DNA of 64,000 nt from Asaia bogorensis NBRC 16594 (GCF_001547995.1 NZ_AP014690.1:518501-582500), one strand, 5' to 3'. Counted from the first letter of the stretch, positions 1 through 11,610 are shown. A program made the numbers and translations. The notes: generated by a model not told the origin, from the sequence alone.

Positions 1-362
1 CTGTCATGAGGGATATCCGTCTCACGAAGGTAGATATTGGATGTGAGCGGCGCGATCACGATGCCCCCGACGCCTGGGTGAAACAGCCCATAGAGCTGTA
101 ACCGCCAGCGCGCGTTGCAGAAAAAGACGTGGAAGTGCTGCTGTGGCGTATAGAGGCTCGATGTCTGCAAGCGCCGCGTCGCGTCATCCAGAATGATAGT
201 GATATGGCTGTCGATAGGGCGATCCGACCAGAGATCGAATTGCCGATACTGCGTCCGATAGGCAAAAGCCGGTTCAGGATAAGCCAGAACACCTAGATAG
301 GTGGCAAACAGCCCAGCCAGAGCGAGCGCCCCACGGCGCAGCCAAAGCAACAGCGTCCTCAC
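1..362 (-). CDS. Hypothetical membrane-anchored or secreted protein, cut by the window edge
   Basis: An open frame on the minus strand runs without a stop from a GTG at 362 to the edge, so only about 120 N-terminal residues are visible. They begin RTLLLWLRRGALALAGLFAT, a basic start followed by a hydrophobic stretch that reads as a signal peptide or anchor, with an AYPEPAFA-like region after it. The rest is a mixed globular sequence rich in Tyr, His and Phe that I do not recognise. A second GTG at 383 in the same frame is an alternative start. It follows cysE in the same direction by about 45 bases, so it may share that transcript. Function unknown. Confidence 0.6.
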   Translation of the reverse strand, partial: MRTLLLWLRRGALALAGLFATYLGVLAYPEPAFAYRTQYRQFDLWSDRPIDSHITIILDDATRRLQTSSLYTPQQHFHVFFCNARWRLQLYGLFHPGVGGIVIAPLTSNIYLRETDIPHD

Positions 363-406
363 ACGCGAGGGCGCTGTTGCCGGAGGCACTCCTGAAGGCC
401 CCGATG

Positions 407-1227
407 TCAGATCACATAATCCACGGGAGGCAGACGCTGATCCATCCCCAGAGCTGGCATGGAGGTATGGCGCGTGCCGATGCGACGTGCGGGATTGCCC
501 ACAACCGTTGTGTAAGGTGGTACGCTCTCGAGCACGACAGAGCCAGCGCCCACCTTGGCGCCCTCGCCAAGCTCGATATTACCCAGCACGATAGCTCCGG
601 CTCCGACAAGAACGCCCCGCCGGACCTTGGGGTGACGATCGCCGGTTTCCTTGCCCGTCCCGCCGAGCGTAACGCCCTGGAGAAGCGAAACATCGTCTTC
701 AATAATGCAGGTTTCACCCACCACGATGCCTGCGCCATGATCGAACACCAGACGCCGTCCAAGACGGGCGGCGGGGTGAATGTCGAGACCGAAGCGTTCA
801 CTCACAAGGCTTTGCAGATGGCGGGCAAGATGCTGGCGGTTATGGCACCAGAGCCAGTGGGCGATACGATAGGCCTGTATGGCGTGATAGCCCTTGAAGA
901 ACAGGAAGGGGGTCACGTAATCCGGGCAAGCGGCATCGCGCTCGCAGATCGCGATCATGTCTTCGGCGGCGGCTTCAGCAATTTCAGGTTTTTCAGCCAG
1001 TGCCGATGTGACGAGCGCAGACAGCACCGGAGCCGAAAGCGCGCGGTCAGCCAGTTTGGTGCCGAGCAGCGCCGCGAGAGCCCCCTGGAAATTGCGGTGA
1101 TCGCTGATGCCTGTCGCAAACACACCCTGAATCAGCACATCGCAGCAGACATCGCTCTGCTTGAGCATTTCCTGCCATACGACGCCCAGATCGGGCGCTC
1201 TGGGCGATGTCTGATCGGGTAATGTGC

Positions 1228-1231
<4 letters not shown>
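407..1231 (-). CDS. cysE: Serine O-acetyltransferase (CysE)
   Basis: Makes O-acetylserine from serine and acetyl-CoA, the first step of cysteine synthesis in the cytoplasm. The 274 residues show the alpha-helical N-terminal domain of this family and then a left-handed beta-helix of hexapeptide repeats. Family signatures are visible: DIHPAARLG, FDHGAGIVVGET with the catalytic His, LLQGVTLGGTG, and VVGNPARRIG near the end. Length matches CysE proteins. Its start overlaps the stop of the upstream hydroxylase gene by four bases, which suggests translational coupling. The C-terminal tail after the last repeat is of ordinary length and ends in Ile, as in CysE proteins that bind the cysteine synthase OASS, but the complex itself is an inference. 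Confidence 0.95.
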
Positions 1232-4297
<3,066 letters not shown>

Positions 4298-4328
4298 TCC
4301 GCACTCCTTACCCAACGGGAATTTGCCA

Positions 4329-4832
4329 ATGGCGCTGAAACTCTCTCATGGCCACGTTCTGCTGGCCGGTCTCATGCTCGGTGGAGCGGCCTGTGCCAGC
4401 TCCCCCGCCCTGGCGCTGACGGCGAAGGAATGTCATGCGAAGTTTCAGGCTGCCGAGAAAGCTGGCACCCTGAATGGCCAGAAATACAAGGATTTCAAGG
4501 CTGCCCAGTGTGGCGATGTCTCGACCAGCACCGCGCAGACATCCATGGCTCCGGCAGAAAAGGAAGCAGCGGCAGACAAGCCTGTAACCACCGAGGCACC
4601 CGCCTCACCGGGTGCAGGAATCGCTTCGAAGCCTTCCACGACAGCGTCTGGCAACGTGGTATTTCCGACCTCTGTCTCTGCTGCCTATGCCAAGCTTCCG
4701 GCGGGCAAGGCACGCATGAAGACCTGCCTCGACCAGTATCATGCGAACCAGCAATCCGGCGGAAACGGTTCTCTGAAATGGATCCAGAAGGGCGGTGGGT
4801 ATTACTCCCAATGCAACGCCAAGCTGAAATAA
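4329..4832 (+). CDS. Small secreted protein with PsiF-like cysteine repeats
   Basis: A 167-residue exported protein. Residues 1 to about 30 form a signal peptide ending in SSPALA. Two related segments follow, one near the start (ECHAKFQ..., ending KDFKAAQC) and one at the C-terminus (TCLDQYHA..., ending YYSQCNAKLK), each with a pair of cysteines spaced as in PsiF-type repeats. An Ala/Thr/Pro-rich linker joins them. The ATG at 4329 lies 31 bases after amtB, with GGGA upstream, and a strong terminator follows, so it is probably the last gene of the glnK-amtB transcript. The PsiF relationship is a motif-level guess and the role is unknown. Confidence 0.75.
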   Translation: MALKLSHGHVLLAGLMLGGAACASSPALALTAKECHAKFQAAEKAGTLNGQKYKDFKAAQCGDVSTSTAQTSMAPAEKEAAADKPVTTEAPASPGAGIASKPSTTASGNVVFPTSVSAAYAKLPAGKARMKTCLDQYHANQQSGGNGSLKWIQKGGGYYSQCNAKLK

Positions 4833-4833
4833 G

Positions 4834-4863
4834 CAAAAAGGCCCGGAAACGGGCCTTTTTTTA
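4834..4863 (+). terminator. Rho-independent terminator after the glnK-amtB operon
   Basis: A GC-rich hairpin with arms AAGGCCCG and CGGGCCTT and a GAAA-type loop is followed by a run of seven T. It begins two bases after the stop of the PsiF-like gene. Confidence 0.9.
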
Positions 4864-5325
4864 TGTCTGAGCCTCTTCCAACAAACGGTGGGTGATCGAC
4901 AACATCGGCGTCCTTCCGGTCCTGATCTGTGCCCGGATCAGGTGGGGCGTCAGGCCCTGAGGCGATGTCAGAGGCATAGCCAGCGCTCGTCGAGGGGTTT
5001 GGCCGCGTCTGGTGCCGCATCATATCAACGCAAATGAGAACAACCAGGCTCTGCGGTGCGGAGGGCTGATAACCCGGCCTTTGCAGGGTTGCCAATGCTG
5101 GATGAAGTTCGTTGCGAATTTGCATTAACAACTAGAAAAAACCATGCATTTAAAGAAAAAACGACGATTATCCTGCGATAATAAGACTATTATTCGTGAC
5201 AGAAAAATCTATATAACTATAAATATCAACATCGGGTGAATAATCCAACGCGAAATGGCGATATGCTGATGAGGGCTGGAAAACCCGGGTGAATCTTATG
5301 CCATTATGGATTAAGGACGCTTATC
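4864..5325. other. Gene-free stretch, AT-rich toward its right end, with inverted repeats
   Basis: No convincing gene is present. From about 5130 to 5250 the base composition becomes markedly AT-rich against the surroundings. Two nested inverted repeats stand out: ATTATC-CTGC-GATAAT at 5167-5182 and ATAATA-AGAC-TATTAT at 5178-5193. They share bases, so they cannot form together as hairpins. They sit 130 bases before the start of the unknown 513-residue gene and are good candidates for its regulatory region. Confidence 0.5.
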
Positions 5326-6867
5326 GTGCAGAAGGTTGTTTTCGCGACCAATTATAACGAAGGAGAGGACTACCTCTCTCTCTACATCAACAATTTTCTG
5401 CACTATACTGACCACCACTGTCAGTTGATCATCAACCTGTCGCCTGGCCGCCGCCTGGTTGATCCGGCGCTTGCGGCTCATGAGCGTATCCATATCATCA
5501 ATGGCCATACCGAGCGTGCCAAATGGGGTATGGGCCTCGCCATGGGGCATCTTGAGTCTTTCGCTTACGCTTCAAGCCAACTGGGTGCATTCGATTTCTT
5601 CTGTACCACGGCCTCGAATGCCATGTTCTTCAGGAAGCCTGATTTCGATGCAGTCGTAAGGGAGTTGGACGCAGGCCATATCTTCCCTGTTACCTCCGGG
5701 CGTGATTACACCAAAGATCACGACATATCTGTCAAGGGATATGAGGGTGACGGTGGTACCTGGGCCTGGACAGGTTTCAATCAGTCCGAGAATTTCCGAC
5801 GCGTCCTGGAGGAGAGGTGCAGGATCGAGCGTTGCTCAGTGACGCAGATCGAAGGTTTGTTTGCCAGAAAACAGGACTGGGACATCATCCTGGATCATCA
5901 CGAGGAGATCAGCGCGCTGCGTCATGCTCTGGCTCAGGACCCGGATGATGCTCGGTATTATATGGCCGTCGAAGAGATGTTATTCTCGACGTTTATCCTG
6001 CAGTTCGGCAGCAAGCGTTACACTCATCTCTGCTATATGTTCTGGAACGGTCTTGGCCGCGTGGGGCCTACGGAACTTCTCACCGTTCTTCCTGATCTTC
6101 CCTCTCATTTCTGTTGCGCGAAGTGGTTTGATCGGCAGATTGCTGATCCGGCCTCGACGCTGGTCGGCACTGATGCCGGTCGCTCCCTGCTCGCGGCATG
6201 TCGCGTTGCACCAGCCAAGCGATCCGTCCTTCTCGCGCAGATGCGCAAGAGTATCGAAGCACTTGGCGCTGGTGGATATGAACCAGACGCCGAGATTAGT
6301 ATTGCGCGGCATTGGAATGCCTTGCCCGGATGGACGGGGCGCGTGCTGGTGGAAGGGCAGATCAATCTTGGGCGGCAATCTGAGACGATCATTGACGATG
6401 TTCCACAGCCCGTCGAGGCGTTCGCTCCCTTCTTTCTCACCGAACAATCACACAGGCCCTTTGATCTCTCAATATCGATGACCGAGGGGGAGGATGGCCT
6501 TCAGATCGTGGCGACCGGCCTGTACCCGGATGAGAGGCTGAGCACGGCGCTGGCGGGCTACCTCTATCTTTCCTGTCGTGTGCCAGTAAGTGAATTCATC
6601 CTGTCTTTCGACAGTCACGACAGCGCACGCCGTATAGCGGAGCGCATTGTCCTGTATGATAATCAGCATCACTACACAGTTGTTGCCCCGGATCGCGAAA
6701 CTGAACGTGGTGGCGAAATCCGGCTCCATTATCAGGTCAGGGACGAAGTCAAATTCAGCGTTATCTCCATCGGTATTCCCTGTTTTGGACGGTTCTATAC
6801 GGCCTTGCGCCTGAGCGTGCTCGAGACGTTCCCGGAATCTGATCGGGCGGCGAAGATGCTCTCTTAG
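5326..6867 (+). CDS. Unrecognised 513-residue protein, possibly glycosyltransferase-related
   Basis: I do not recognise this protein. It starts at a GTG with AAGGA nine bases upstream. There is no signal peptide or membrane segment, so it is probably cytoplasmic. The opening FATNYNEGEDYLSLYINNFL and the later phrase TSGRDYTKDHDISVKGYEGD suggest a nucleotide-sugar-type fold resembling glycosyltransferases that act on surface glycans, but no diagnostic motif is clear. Residues from about 330 on look like a separate beta-rich domain (HWNALPGWTGRVLVEGQINL onward). It stands alone, with AT-rich DNA upstream and about 240 gene-free bases downstream, which fits an acquired surface-polysaccharide or adhesin-related gene. 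That last point is inference. Confidence 0.75.
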   Translation: MQKVVFATNYNEGEDYLSLYINNFLHYTDHHCQLIINLSPGRRLVDPALAAHERIHIINGHTERAKWGMGLAMGHLESFAYASSQLGAFDFFCTTASNAMFFRKPDFDAVVRELDAGHIFPVTSGRDYTKDHDISVKGYEGDGGTWAWTGFNQSENFRRVLEERCRIERCSVTQIEGLFARKQDWDIILDHHEEISALRHALAQDPDDARYYMAVEEMLFSTFILQFGSKRYTHLCYMFWNGLGRVGPTELLTVLPDLPSHFCCAKWFDRQIADPASTLVGTDAGRSLLAACRVAPAKRSVLLAQMRKSIEALGAGGYEPDAEISIARHWNALPGWTGRVLVEGQINLGRQSETIIDDVPQPVEAFAPFFLTEQSHRPFDLSISMTEGEDGLQIVATGLYPDERLSTALAGYLYLSCRVPVSEFILSFDSHDSARRIAERIVLYDNQHHYTVVAPDRETERGGEIRLHYQVRDEVKFSVISIGIPCFGRFYTALRLSVLETFPESDRAAKMLS

Positions 6868-7109
6868 CCACCGCGCGCAGACAAGCCGCATTATCATTCC
6901 GGGAATCTTCAGCCCGGTGGAGACCCATCGGGCACGGGGGCACAAATGCGAGAGTTGGCATGTGCTGCAATGCCCCGATGGTACTTTGAGTGCTAGTGAC
7001 GTATAAGTGTGGGCCAAACACGCAATTATGCGCTGACAGGCCCATAGTTTCTCTTTCAAGCTTCATGAAACAACTTCCGATTCATGTTTTTTACTTCGAG
7101 GAATTTGTC

Positions 7110-7799
7110 ATGACGCTGAGAGCCAACCCCGAAAATCAGCCCGGGGTCAGATTTTTTCTGGATACTGCAGATCGCGATGCCCTGCGACGCTGGTTGCCTA
7201 CAGGGCTGTTTCATGGCGTCACAACCAACCCGACCATTCTTGACCGGGCGGGCCTGCCCTGCACCCTCGCGACCATTGCACCGCTGGTGAGCGATATCCT
7301 CAGCTATCCGGTCAGCGAGGTGCAGGCCCAATGCTGGGGGGTGGAAACAGAGAGGCTGATTGAGACCGGATTGGCGCTGGCGGCGCTCGATCCGCGTATG
7401 GTCGTTAAGGTCCCGATCACCGAGAACGGCATACGTGCTGTTTCGGCGCTGCATGCCTATGGCGTGAGGACCACCCTGACCGCTGTTTATGCAGCGCATC
7501 AGGCCCTTACGGCTGCTGCTGCGGGTTCGGATTACGTGGCCCCCTATTTTGGCCGGATTGGTGATCATGGGGGCGATGCCCTCGCAATCGTCACGGCCAT
7601 GCAGCGCATCCTGCGCGCTTGCGGGGGTCCGACGCGTCTGCTCGTTGCAAGCCTGCGAAAAGCCGATGATCTCGCGGCTCTTGCGGCCTCGGGGTGCGAC
7701 ACCTTCACCTTCAGCCCGGCTGTCGCCGAGCAATTATTCAGCGATCCGCTGACGACAGACGCAGCGGCGGCTTTCGAGACAACAGCTGCTGGTCAATGA
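7110..7799 (+). CDS. Transaldolase / fructose-6-phosphate aldolase family protein
   Basis: A 229-residue class I aldolase of the small transaldolase (TalC/FSA) group. Visible family motifs are FFLDTADRDAL, HGVTTNPTIL and VVKVPIT with the Schiff-base Lys100, then DYVAPYFGRI and VASLRK. The ATG at 7110 is chosen because GAGGAA lies seven bases upstream; the open frame extends 120 bases further without another good ribosome site. It precedes a PfkB sugar kinase by 87 bases in the same direction, so the pair may handle a sugar or sugar phosphate together. Whether it is a transaldolase or an aldolase on fructose 6-phosphate cannot be decided from sequence. Confidence 0.85.
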   Translation: MTLRANPENQPGVRFFLDTADRDALRRWLPTGLFHGVTTNPTILDRAGLPCTLATIAPLVSDILSYPVSEVQAQCWGVETERLIETGLALAALDPRMVVKVPITENGIRAVSALHAYGVRTTLTAVYAAHQALTAAAAGSDYVAPYFGRIGDHGGDALAIVTAMQRILRACGGPTRLLVASLRKADDLAALAASGCDTFTFSPAVAEQLFSDPLTTDAAAAFETTAAGQ

Positions 7800-7886
7800 C
7801 CGTGCCCGCCTGCTGCTGCGAACATGCGGGGCGTAGTCAGTATCAGTTCTCTGATGGCGGGCTGATGTCTCGCTGAAAGTCTGGTC

Positions 7887-8846
7887 ATGAGTGGTTCAGT
7901 CTTGTGTCTTGGTGAAGCCCTTATCGACTTCATTCCGGTCGATTTGCCAGACGGGCCATCAGGAAAAGTGGGTGCTTATCGGCCCTGTCCGGGCGGCTCT
8001 TCATACAACGTAGCGCGTGCGCTGGGGCGTCTGGGCGTCAAGACCTGGTTTGGTAGCGCCGTCTCGACAGATCTGTTTGGCGACCAGCTTGTTGCTGCAC
8101 TTGAACAGAGCCGGGTCAGGCTGGACTTTCTGCAGAGGCTCGATGCGCCCTCCACCCTCGGCTTTGTCAATCTCGATCAGGCTGAACCGGCCTACGCGTT
8201 TTTCGACGAGGGAGCAGCCGATCGCCTGTGTAAGACCATGCCGGAGAGTGACGATCTCTCATGCGTGGGGACCCTTCATTTCGGGTCGATTGCGCTGATA
8301 AGAGAACCTGCGGCGAGCGCCTATGAGGCGCTTTTCATGCGGGAGGCCGGCGGGGCGAGGCTCATCAGTTTTGACCCGAATATCCGCGCGTCGCTGGTCC
8401 GCGACGAACAGGGTTATCGCACCCGTATGCAGCGGCTCCTGCATCATGCCGATATTATCAAGATCAGCGGGGCTGATCTGGACTGGCTCTATCCGGGTAT
8501 TGCTCATGAGCATGCAGCGCGCGATTGGCTTGGACATCGGGCACGTCTCGTGGTGATCACGCATGGCAAGGAGGGTGTCAGCGGCTGGACGCCCACAGCG
8601 CAGGCTCATGCCAGCGCCATACCCACCAATGTGGTGGACACGGTGGGTGCGGGCGACAGCTTCATGGCGGGGTTGCTTGCGGGTCTATCCGATACAGGAT
8701 TTCTGGCGCCGGAGGCTTTGGAAGCGCTTGATGAGACAGCCCTGCATACGGCCCTCGCTTACGGGCAGACCATCGCCAGTGCAACCTGTGCGCGTCGCGG
8801 TGCCGACTCACCGTGGCGAGAGTCGCCTCGAGAACGACCGTCATAA
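7887..8846 (+). CDS. PfkB-family carbohydrate kinase (fructokinase-like)
   Basis: A 319-residue ribokinase-fold sugar kinase. The first PfkB signature (GGSSYNVARALGRLG) and the second, DTVGAGDSFMAGLLAGL with the catalytic base Asp257, are both intact. The start LCLGEALIDFIPVD is typical of fructokinases and 2-keto-3-deoxygluconate kinases. The substrate is probably fructose, but other ketoses or keto-sugar acids are possible. It follows the transaldolase-like gene, and a small inverted repeat (AATCAGC...GCTGATT) after its stop may end the transcript. Confidence 0.88.
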   Translation: MSGSVLCLGEALIDFIPVDLPDGPSGKVGAYRPCPGGSSYNVARALGRLGVKTWFGSAVSTDLFGDQLVAALEQSRVRLDFLQRLDAPSTLGFVNLDQAEPAYAFFDEGAADRLCKTMPESDDLSCVGTLHFGSIALIREPAASAYEALFMREAGGARLISFDPNIRASLVRDEQGYRTRMQRLLHHADIIKISGADLDWLYPGIAHEHAARDWLGHRARLVVITHGKEGVSGWTPTAQAHASAIPTNVVDTVGAGDSFMAGLLAGLSDTGFLAPEALEALDETALHTALAYGQTIASATCARRGADSPWRESPRERPS

Positions 8847-8908
8847 TCAGCCTGCAGCGCTGATTTCAAATCACTGAATTCGAGTATGGGAGAGACGATA
8901 GAGAAGAA

Positions 8909-9835
8909 TCATATGTCGCTGGAGGTCTTGCTTGCATTGCGGCCCATCATTTCGGAGAGGGGACGACCACAGTCATCTTTCCATTCGACCCATCCGTTGG
9001 TTGAGCGACCATTCACCATGGTTCCTGCCGCACTTGGTGAGTTGAAACTCAAATCGGTGAGAAAGCAGAGGCGTTCCTCGATGACCTGCAGATGGCCGTT
9101 ATCGAGGAGATCTTGGCGCTTCTTTTGGGTGGCTGCGGTAAGAGATAAATGGGAGCTTGGAGCACGCCCCCATGAACCCTTTAAAACGATAAAGCCCGTT
9201 TCTGTATAGACACCTGTCGCATTAGCTTTTTCATTACGAAGGTAAACGGTCTTTTCGGGGTGATCGCGCTCAGTTATTCGAGAAAGATGACTTACTTCTT
9301 CGAGGCTATGCTTGGCGGCTTTGTTGCTGACAAGCGCTTCAAAAACAGGGAATCCGAGCGTCGTCAGGAGGATATCGATCGTCTCGAAAATCTCGCGACA
9401 TTCAGCTTCCATCGCGGCCGGGGTGTGCGGGCGTGTGCCTGTTGTGCTGTTCTCCAGCTTGCAGCGGCCCGCCTGCGCGGCGCGGCTGATCGCCAGCCAT
9501 TCCAGATAATGCGCATGGGTTACCGTAAGACTATGCGTCAGTGAGAGGGCAACGAGGGCGCGGTTCCAGAAATCCTTGCCGTCATGGTGTTGCTTGAGCC
9601 GTGCGCCCAGATTACCCGTCTGACCAATATAGGCCTTGGCGTGACCCGTCTCGTCATCCTCACCAAACAGCAGGTAGAGCCCCACATGGCCTGCTTCCGA
9701 CATGGCAAGAAAGTCAGTCAGCCTCAGGCGAGGGATCTCGATCAACTGAACAATGCGGGTTGTGATCGAGGCAATGCGTATGCCCTGCGGGTCACCATCG
9801 GGAAGGAAAATCTGGATCGTCTGGGGATGGGCCAT
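8909..9835 (-). CDS. GIY-YIG nuclease-domain protein with C-terminal DUF4357
   Basis: A 308-residue protein. Near residues 52-90 it carries a GIY-YIG nuclease core: GLYLLF, then AYIGQTGNLGARLKQH about 15 residues later. The last 60 or so residues (NSPSAAGTMVNGRSTNGWVEWK) match the DUF4357 module that often follows this nuclease in orphan bacterial proteins. The ATG at 9835 fits the usual family start (AHPQTIQIFLPDG) and has AAGAG upstream; an in-frame ATG at 9853 is possible. The gene is isolated between oppositely oriented or unrelated genes. Substrate and role are unknown; such proteins are often suspected of defence or repair functions, which nothing here proves. Confidence 0.85.
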   Translation of the reverse strand: MAHPQTIQIFLPDGDPQGIRIASITTRIVQLIEIPRLRLTDFLAMSEAGHVGLYLLFGEDDETGHAKAYIGQTGNLGARLKQHHDGKDFWNRALVALSLTHSLTVTHAHYLEWLAISRAAQAGRCKLENSTTGTRPHTPAAMEAECREIFETIDILLTTLGFPVFEALVSNKAAKHSLEEVSHLSRITERDHPEKTVYLRNEKANATGVYTETGFIVLKGSWGRAPSSHLSLTAATQKKRQDLLDNGHLQVIEERLCFLTDLSFNSPSAAGTMVNGRSTNGWVEWKDDCGRPLSEMMGRNASKTSSDI

Positions 9836-9992
9836 GGGGCTCTTTTTCTTCATTGCTGGCAAATTGCGGTTCTGTCCGGGTAGGGCCGCAATAAAGGTTT
9901 CTGACGCATTCGGGTCATACCCGTAAAGGCCAGGGGAGCGCCCTTCTCTCGGCCTGCGGCTTCAAGGGGCGAGGCCGAACAGCAATCGAAGC

Positions 9993-10062
9993 GGCCTGTG
10001 CGTGGTGCAGAATTGCGACAGGCCATTACAACGCACAGGGCCTGACAGGTCATTCAGGCCCT
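9993..10062 (-). other. Overlapping inverted repeats that could form alternative RNA hairpins
   Basis: Two inverted repeats share bases. The long one pairs CCTGTGCG at 9995-10002 with CGCACAGG at 10032-10039. The compact one pairs AGGGCCTGA at 10037-10045 with TCAGGCCCT at 10054-10062. The compact hairpin lies 18 bases after the nucleoside-hydrolase stop on the minus strand and may terminate it, although no U-run follows. The pair also lies upstream of the GIY-YIG gene. Confidence 0.45.
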
Positions 10063-10079
10063 CTTGTCGGCAAGATCGC

Positions 10080-11276
10080 TCAGGGCAGGGGCTTGCCGCT
10101 CAGTGGAGGCTGGGGGGCGGCCACCAGCCTGTCCATCAGATCCTCAAAGCGGGGCACGTCGATTTTTTGCACCACGATTGTCCGTCCCTCACCGAGGCCG
10201 GGCTGATAGCCGGGCGACCAGGAAAGGATGTCGCCATAAGACGGGCCGAACTGCGTGTTCACGTCAACATAGAGGTCGGCTTTCTGGGTGATCAGGCCCG
10301 GGTTCAGCCAGACAGCCGCAGCAATCTCGTCCCAGAGCGGAAAGCCCGGCTCGCGAGTCTTGAGGGAGCGCGAAACCGGGGTGTCGGAGCGCGAAAGACG
10401 CTTGAGCAAATCGGGGGTCAGCTCGGTATCCGTCGAGGGGTCGACTGGGATCATGGTGATCCGGGGCCAGGGCGCGCGCAGGGCGATGCTTGCAGCCTCA
10501 GGGTCGAAGCGAATGTTGAATTCGCGCCTTGGTGCATTGAGGAATTCGCGTGCGAACTGATGGGCAACTTCATCAGGGCGTGTCTGACGCGGGTTGAGAC
10601 TGCCGCCCATATAGACCAACTCCTTGGCGAGCGAGGCAAATTCCGGGTCGAGGCGTTGGGCCAGAGCCAGATTGGTCAGCGGTCCCGTGGCGATGATCGC
10701 CACCTGATTCGGGTAGCGATGCACCATGTCGATCATGAAATCAGCAGCGCGTTCGTGTTGCGCCTTGATGGTCGGATTGCCCTGAGGCAGGTCCGGCACG
10801 ACATCCGGACCGTGATAGGGTGGGAGTTTCTGAAGAGTGGGCTCTACCCAGTGCTTCATCCACACGCCTTTCCAGACCAGCTTGCCGTAAAGGGTCTCCC
10901 AGCGCTCGGTCTGCGCTTCGGTGTTCGCCAGTGGATAGGTGGCCCCTGTATAGACAGGCAGATCAGGCCGGCCGGCAATTTCCACACCACGAAGCGCATC
11001 GGCTGTGGCTTCTTTCGCCCAGGCATCGCCTGTCACGGTCGTGACGCCCAGAACCTTCACATTCGGCGCCTTGATGACCATCCACTGGGCGAGGGCAAAC
11101 CCGTCATCATCGAGAATGACCAGGCGTGGCTCGGCATGCGCCGCACTGATGGCAACCCCATTGAAGGCGACAAGGCCAAGCAGAGCGAGTGAGGCTATGC
11201 CCATACGCGCGATACCGGCATCCCGGCCACGTCGCGCGGCGGGCATCAGTCTCGAAAAATTCGGTTTGCAGCGCAT
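10080..11276 (-). CDS. Secreted nucleoside-hydrolase family protein with altered metal motif
   Basis: A 398-residue exported protein of the inosine/uridine nucleoside hydrolase fold. A signal peptide ends around AISAAHAEP (residue 49). Family blocks are clear: VLGVTTVTGD, PVYTGATYPL, IATGPLTNLALA and LVYMGGSLNP. The usual N-terminal metal loop of the family, DxDxGxDD, is replaced here by ILDDDGFALAQW (residues 54-65): the Gly is kept but the final Asp pair is gone. Calcium binding and catalysis may therefore differ from classical enzymes, or this may be a recognised periplasmic subfamily with other ligands. It would act outside the cytoplasm, perhaps in purine or pyrimidine salvage. Confidence 0.8.
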   Translation of the reverse strand: MRCKPNFSRLMPAARRGRDAGIARMGIASLALLGLVAFNGVAISAAHAEPRLVILDDDGFALAQWMVIKAPNVKVLGVTTVTGDAWAKEATADALRGVEIAGRPDLPVYTGATYPLANTEAQTERWETLYGKLVWKGVWMKHWVEPTLQKLPPYHGPDVVPDLPQGNPTIKAQHERAADFMIDMVHRYPNQVAIIATGPLTNLALAQRLDPEFASLAKELVYMGGSLNPRQTRPDEVAHQFAREFLNAPRREFNIRFDPEAASIALRAPWPRITMIPVDPSTDTELTPDLLKRLSRSDTPVSRSLKTREPGFPLWDEIAAAVWLNPGLITQKADLYVDVNTQFGPSYGDILSWSPGYQPGLGEGRTIVVQKIDVPRFEDLMDRLVAAPQPPLSGKPLP

Positions 11277-11610
11277 GTGCCGTTACTTCCCTGGTTCATT
11301 GTCCTGCATCGGGCTCCTGACTCGGAGGGGGCGCCTTTCGACCCGACCAACGAAGCAATAGTTGTTTGCAATGAGACAGGCGCAAGGCGCAATCCGCCCT
11401 GGCGACGATGCGTGATCAAAACGAACGTAAGCTGACGGGGGGGGGGGGGAGGCGCTGGAAGGACTTGTCCGGTCGCCGATCGCTCGTACAGAACGCAGAG
11501 CAGGCGGTCTCGGCCTCACGCGGCGACAAGGTCTGCTGATTGCCTCGAACAGCCCGGAGCGCATTGGCGCATCGAGAGCAAGTGATTGAATTTTCTGAAG
11601 GAAGGGGACC
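11277..11610. other. Gene-free stretch between the nucleoside hydrolase and tRNA-Tyr
   Basis: No credible gene is visible on either strand. The only striking element is a run of 13 G. The region should contain the promoter of the nucleoside-hydrolase gene (minus strand), but I see no clear -35/-10 pair. Confidence 0.5.
11437..11449. repeat. Homopolymer run of 13 G
   Basis: An uninterrupted run of 13 G (C on the minus strand) lies about 160 bases upstream of the nucleoside-hydrolase start. Such runs vary in length by slippage and are also a common sequencing error site. Confidence 0.85.

Noticed and set aside
10002..11192. Long open frame antisense to the nucleoside-hydrolase gene
   Set aside because: It mirrors the codon pattern of the real gene; long antisense frames are expected in GC-rich DNA.
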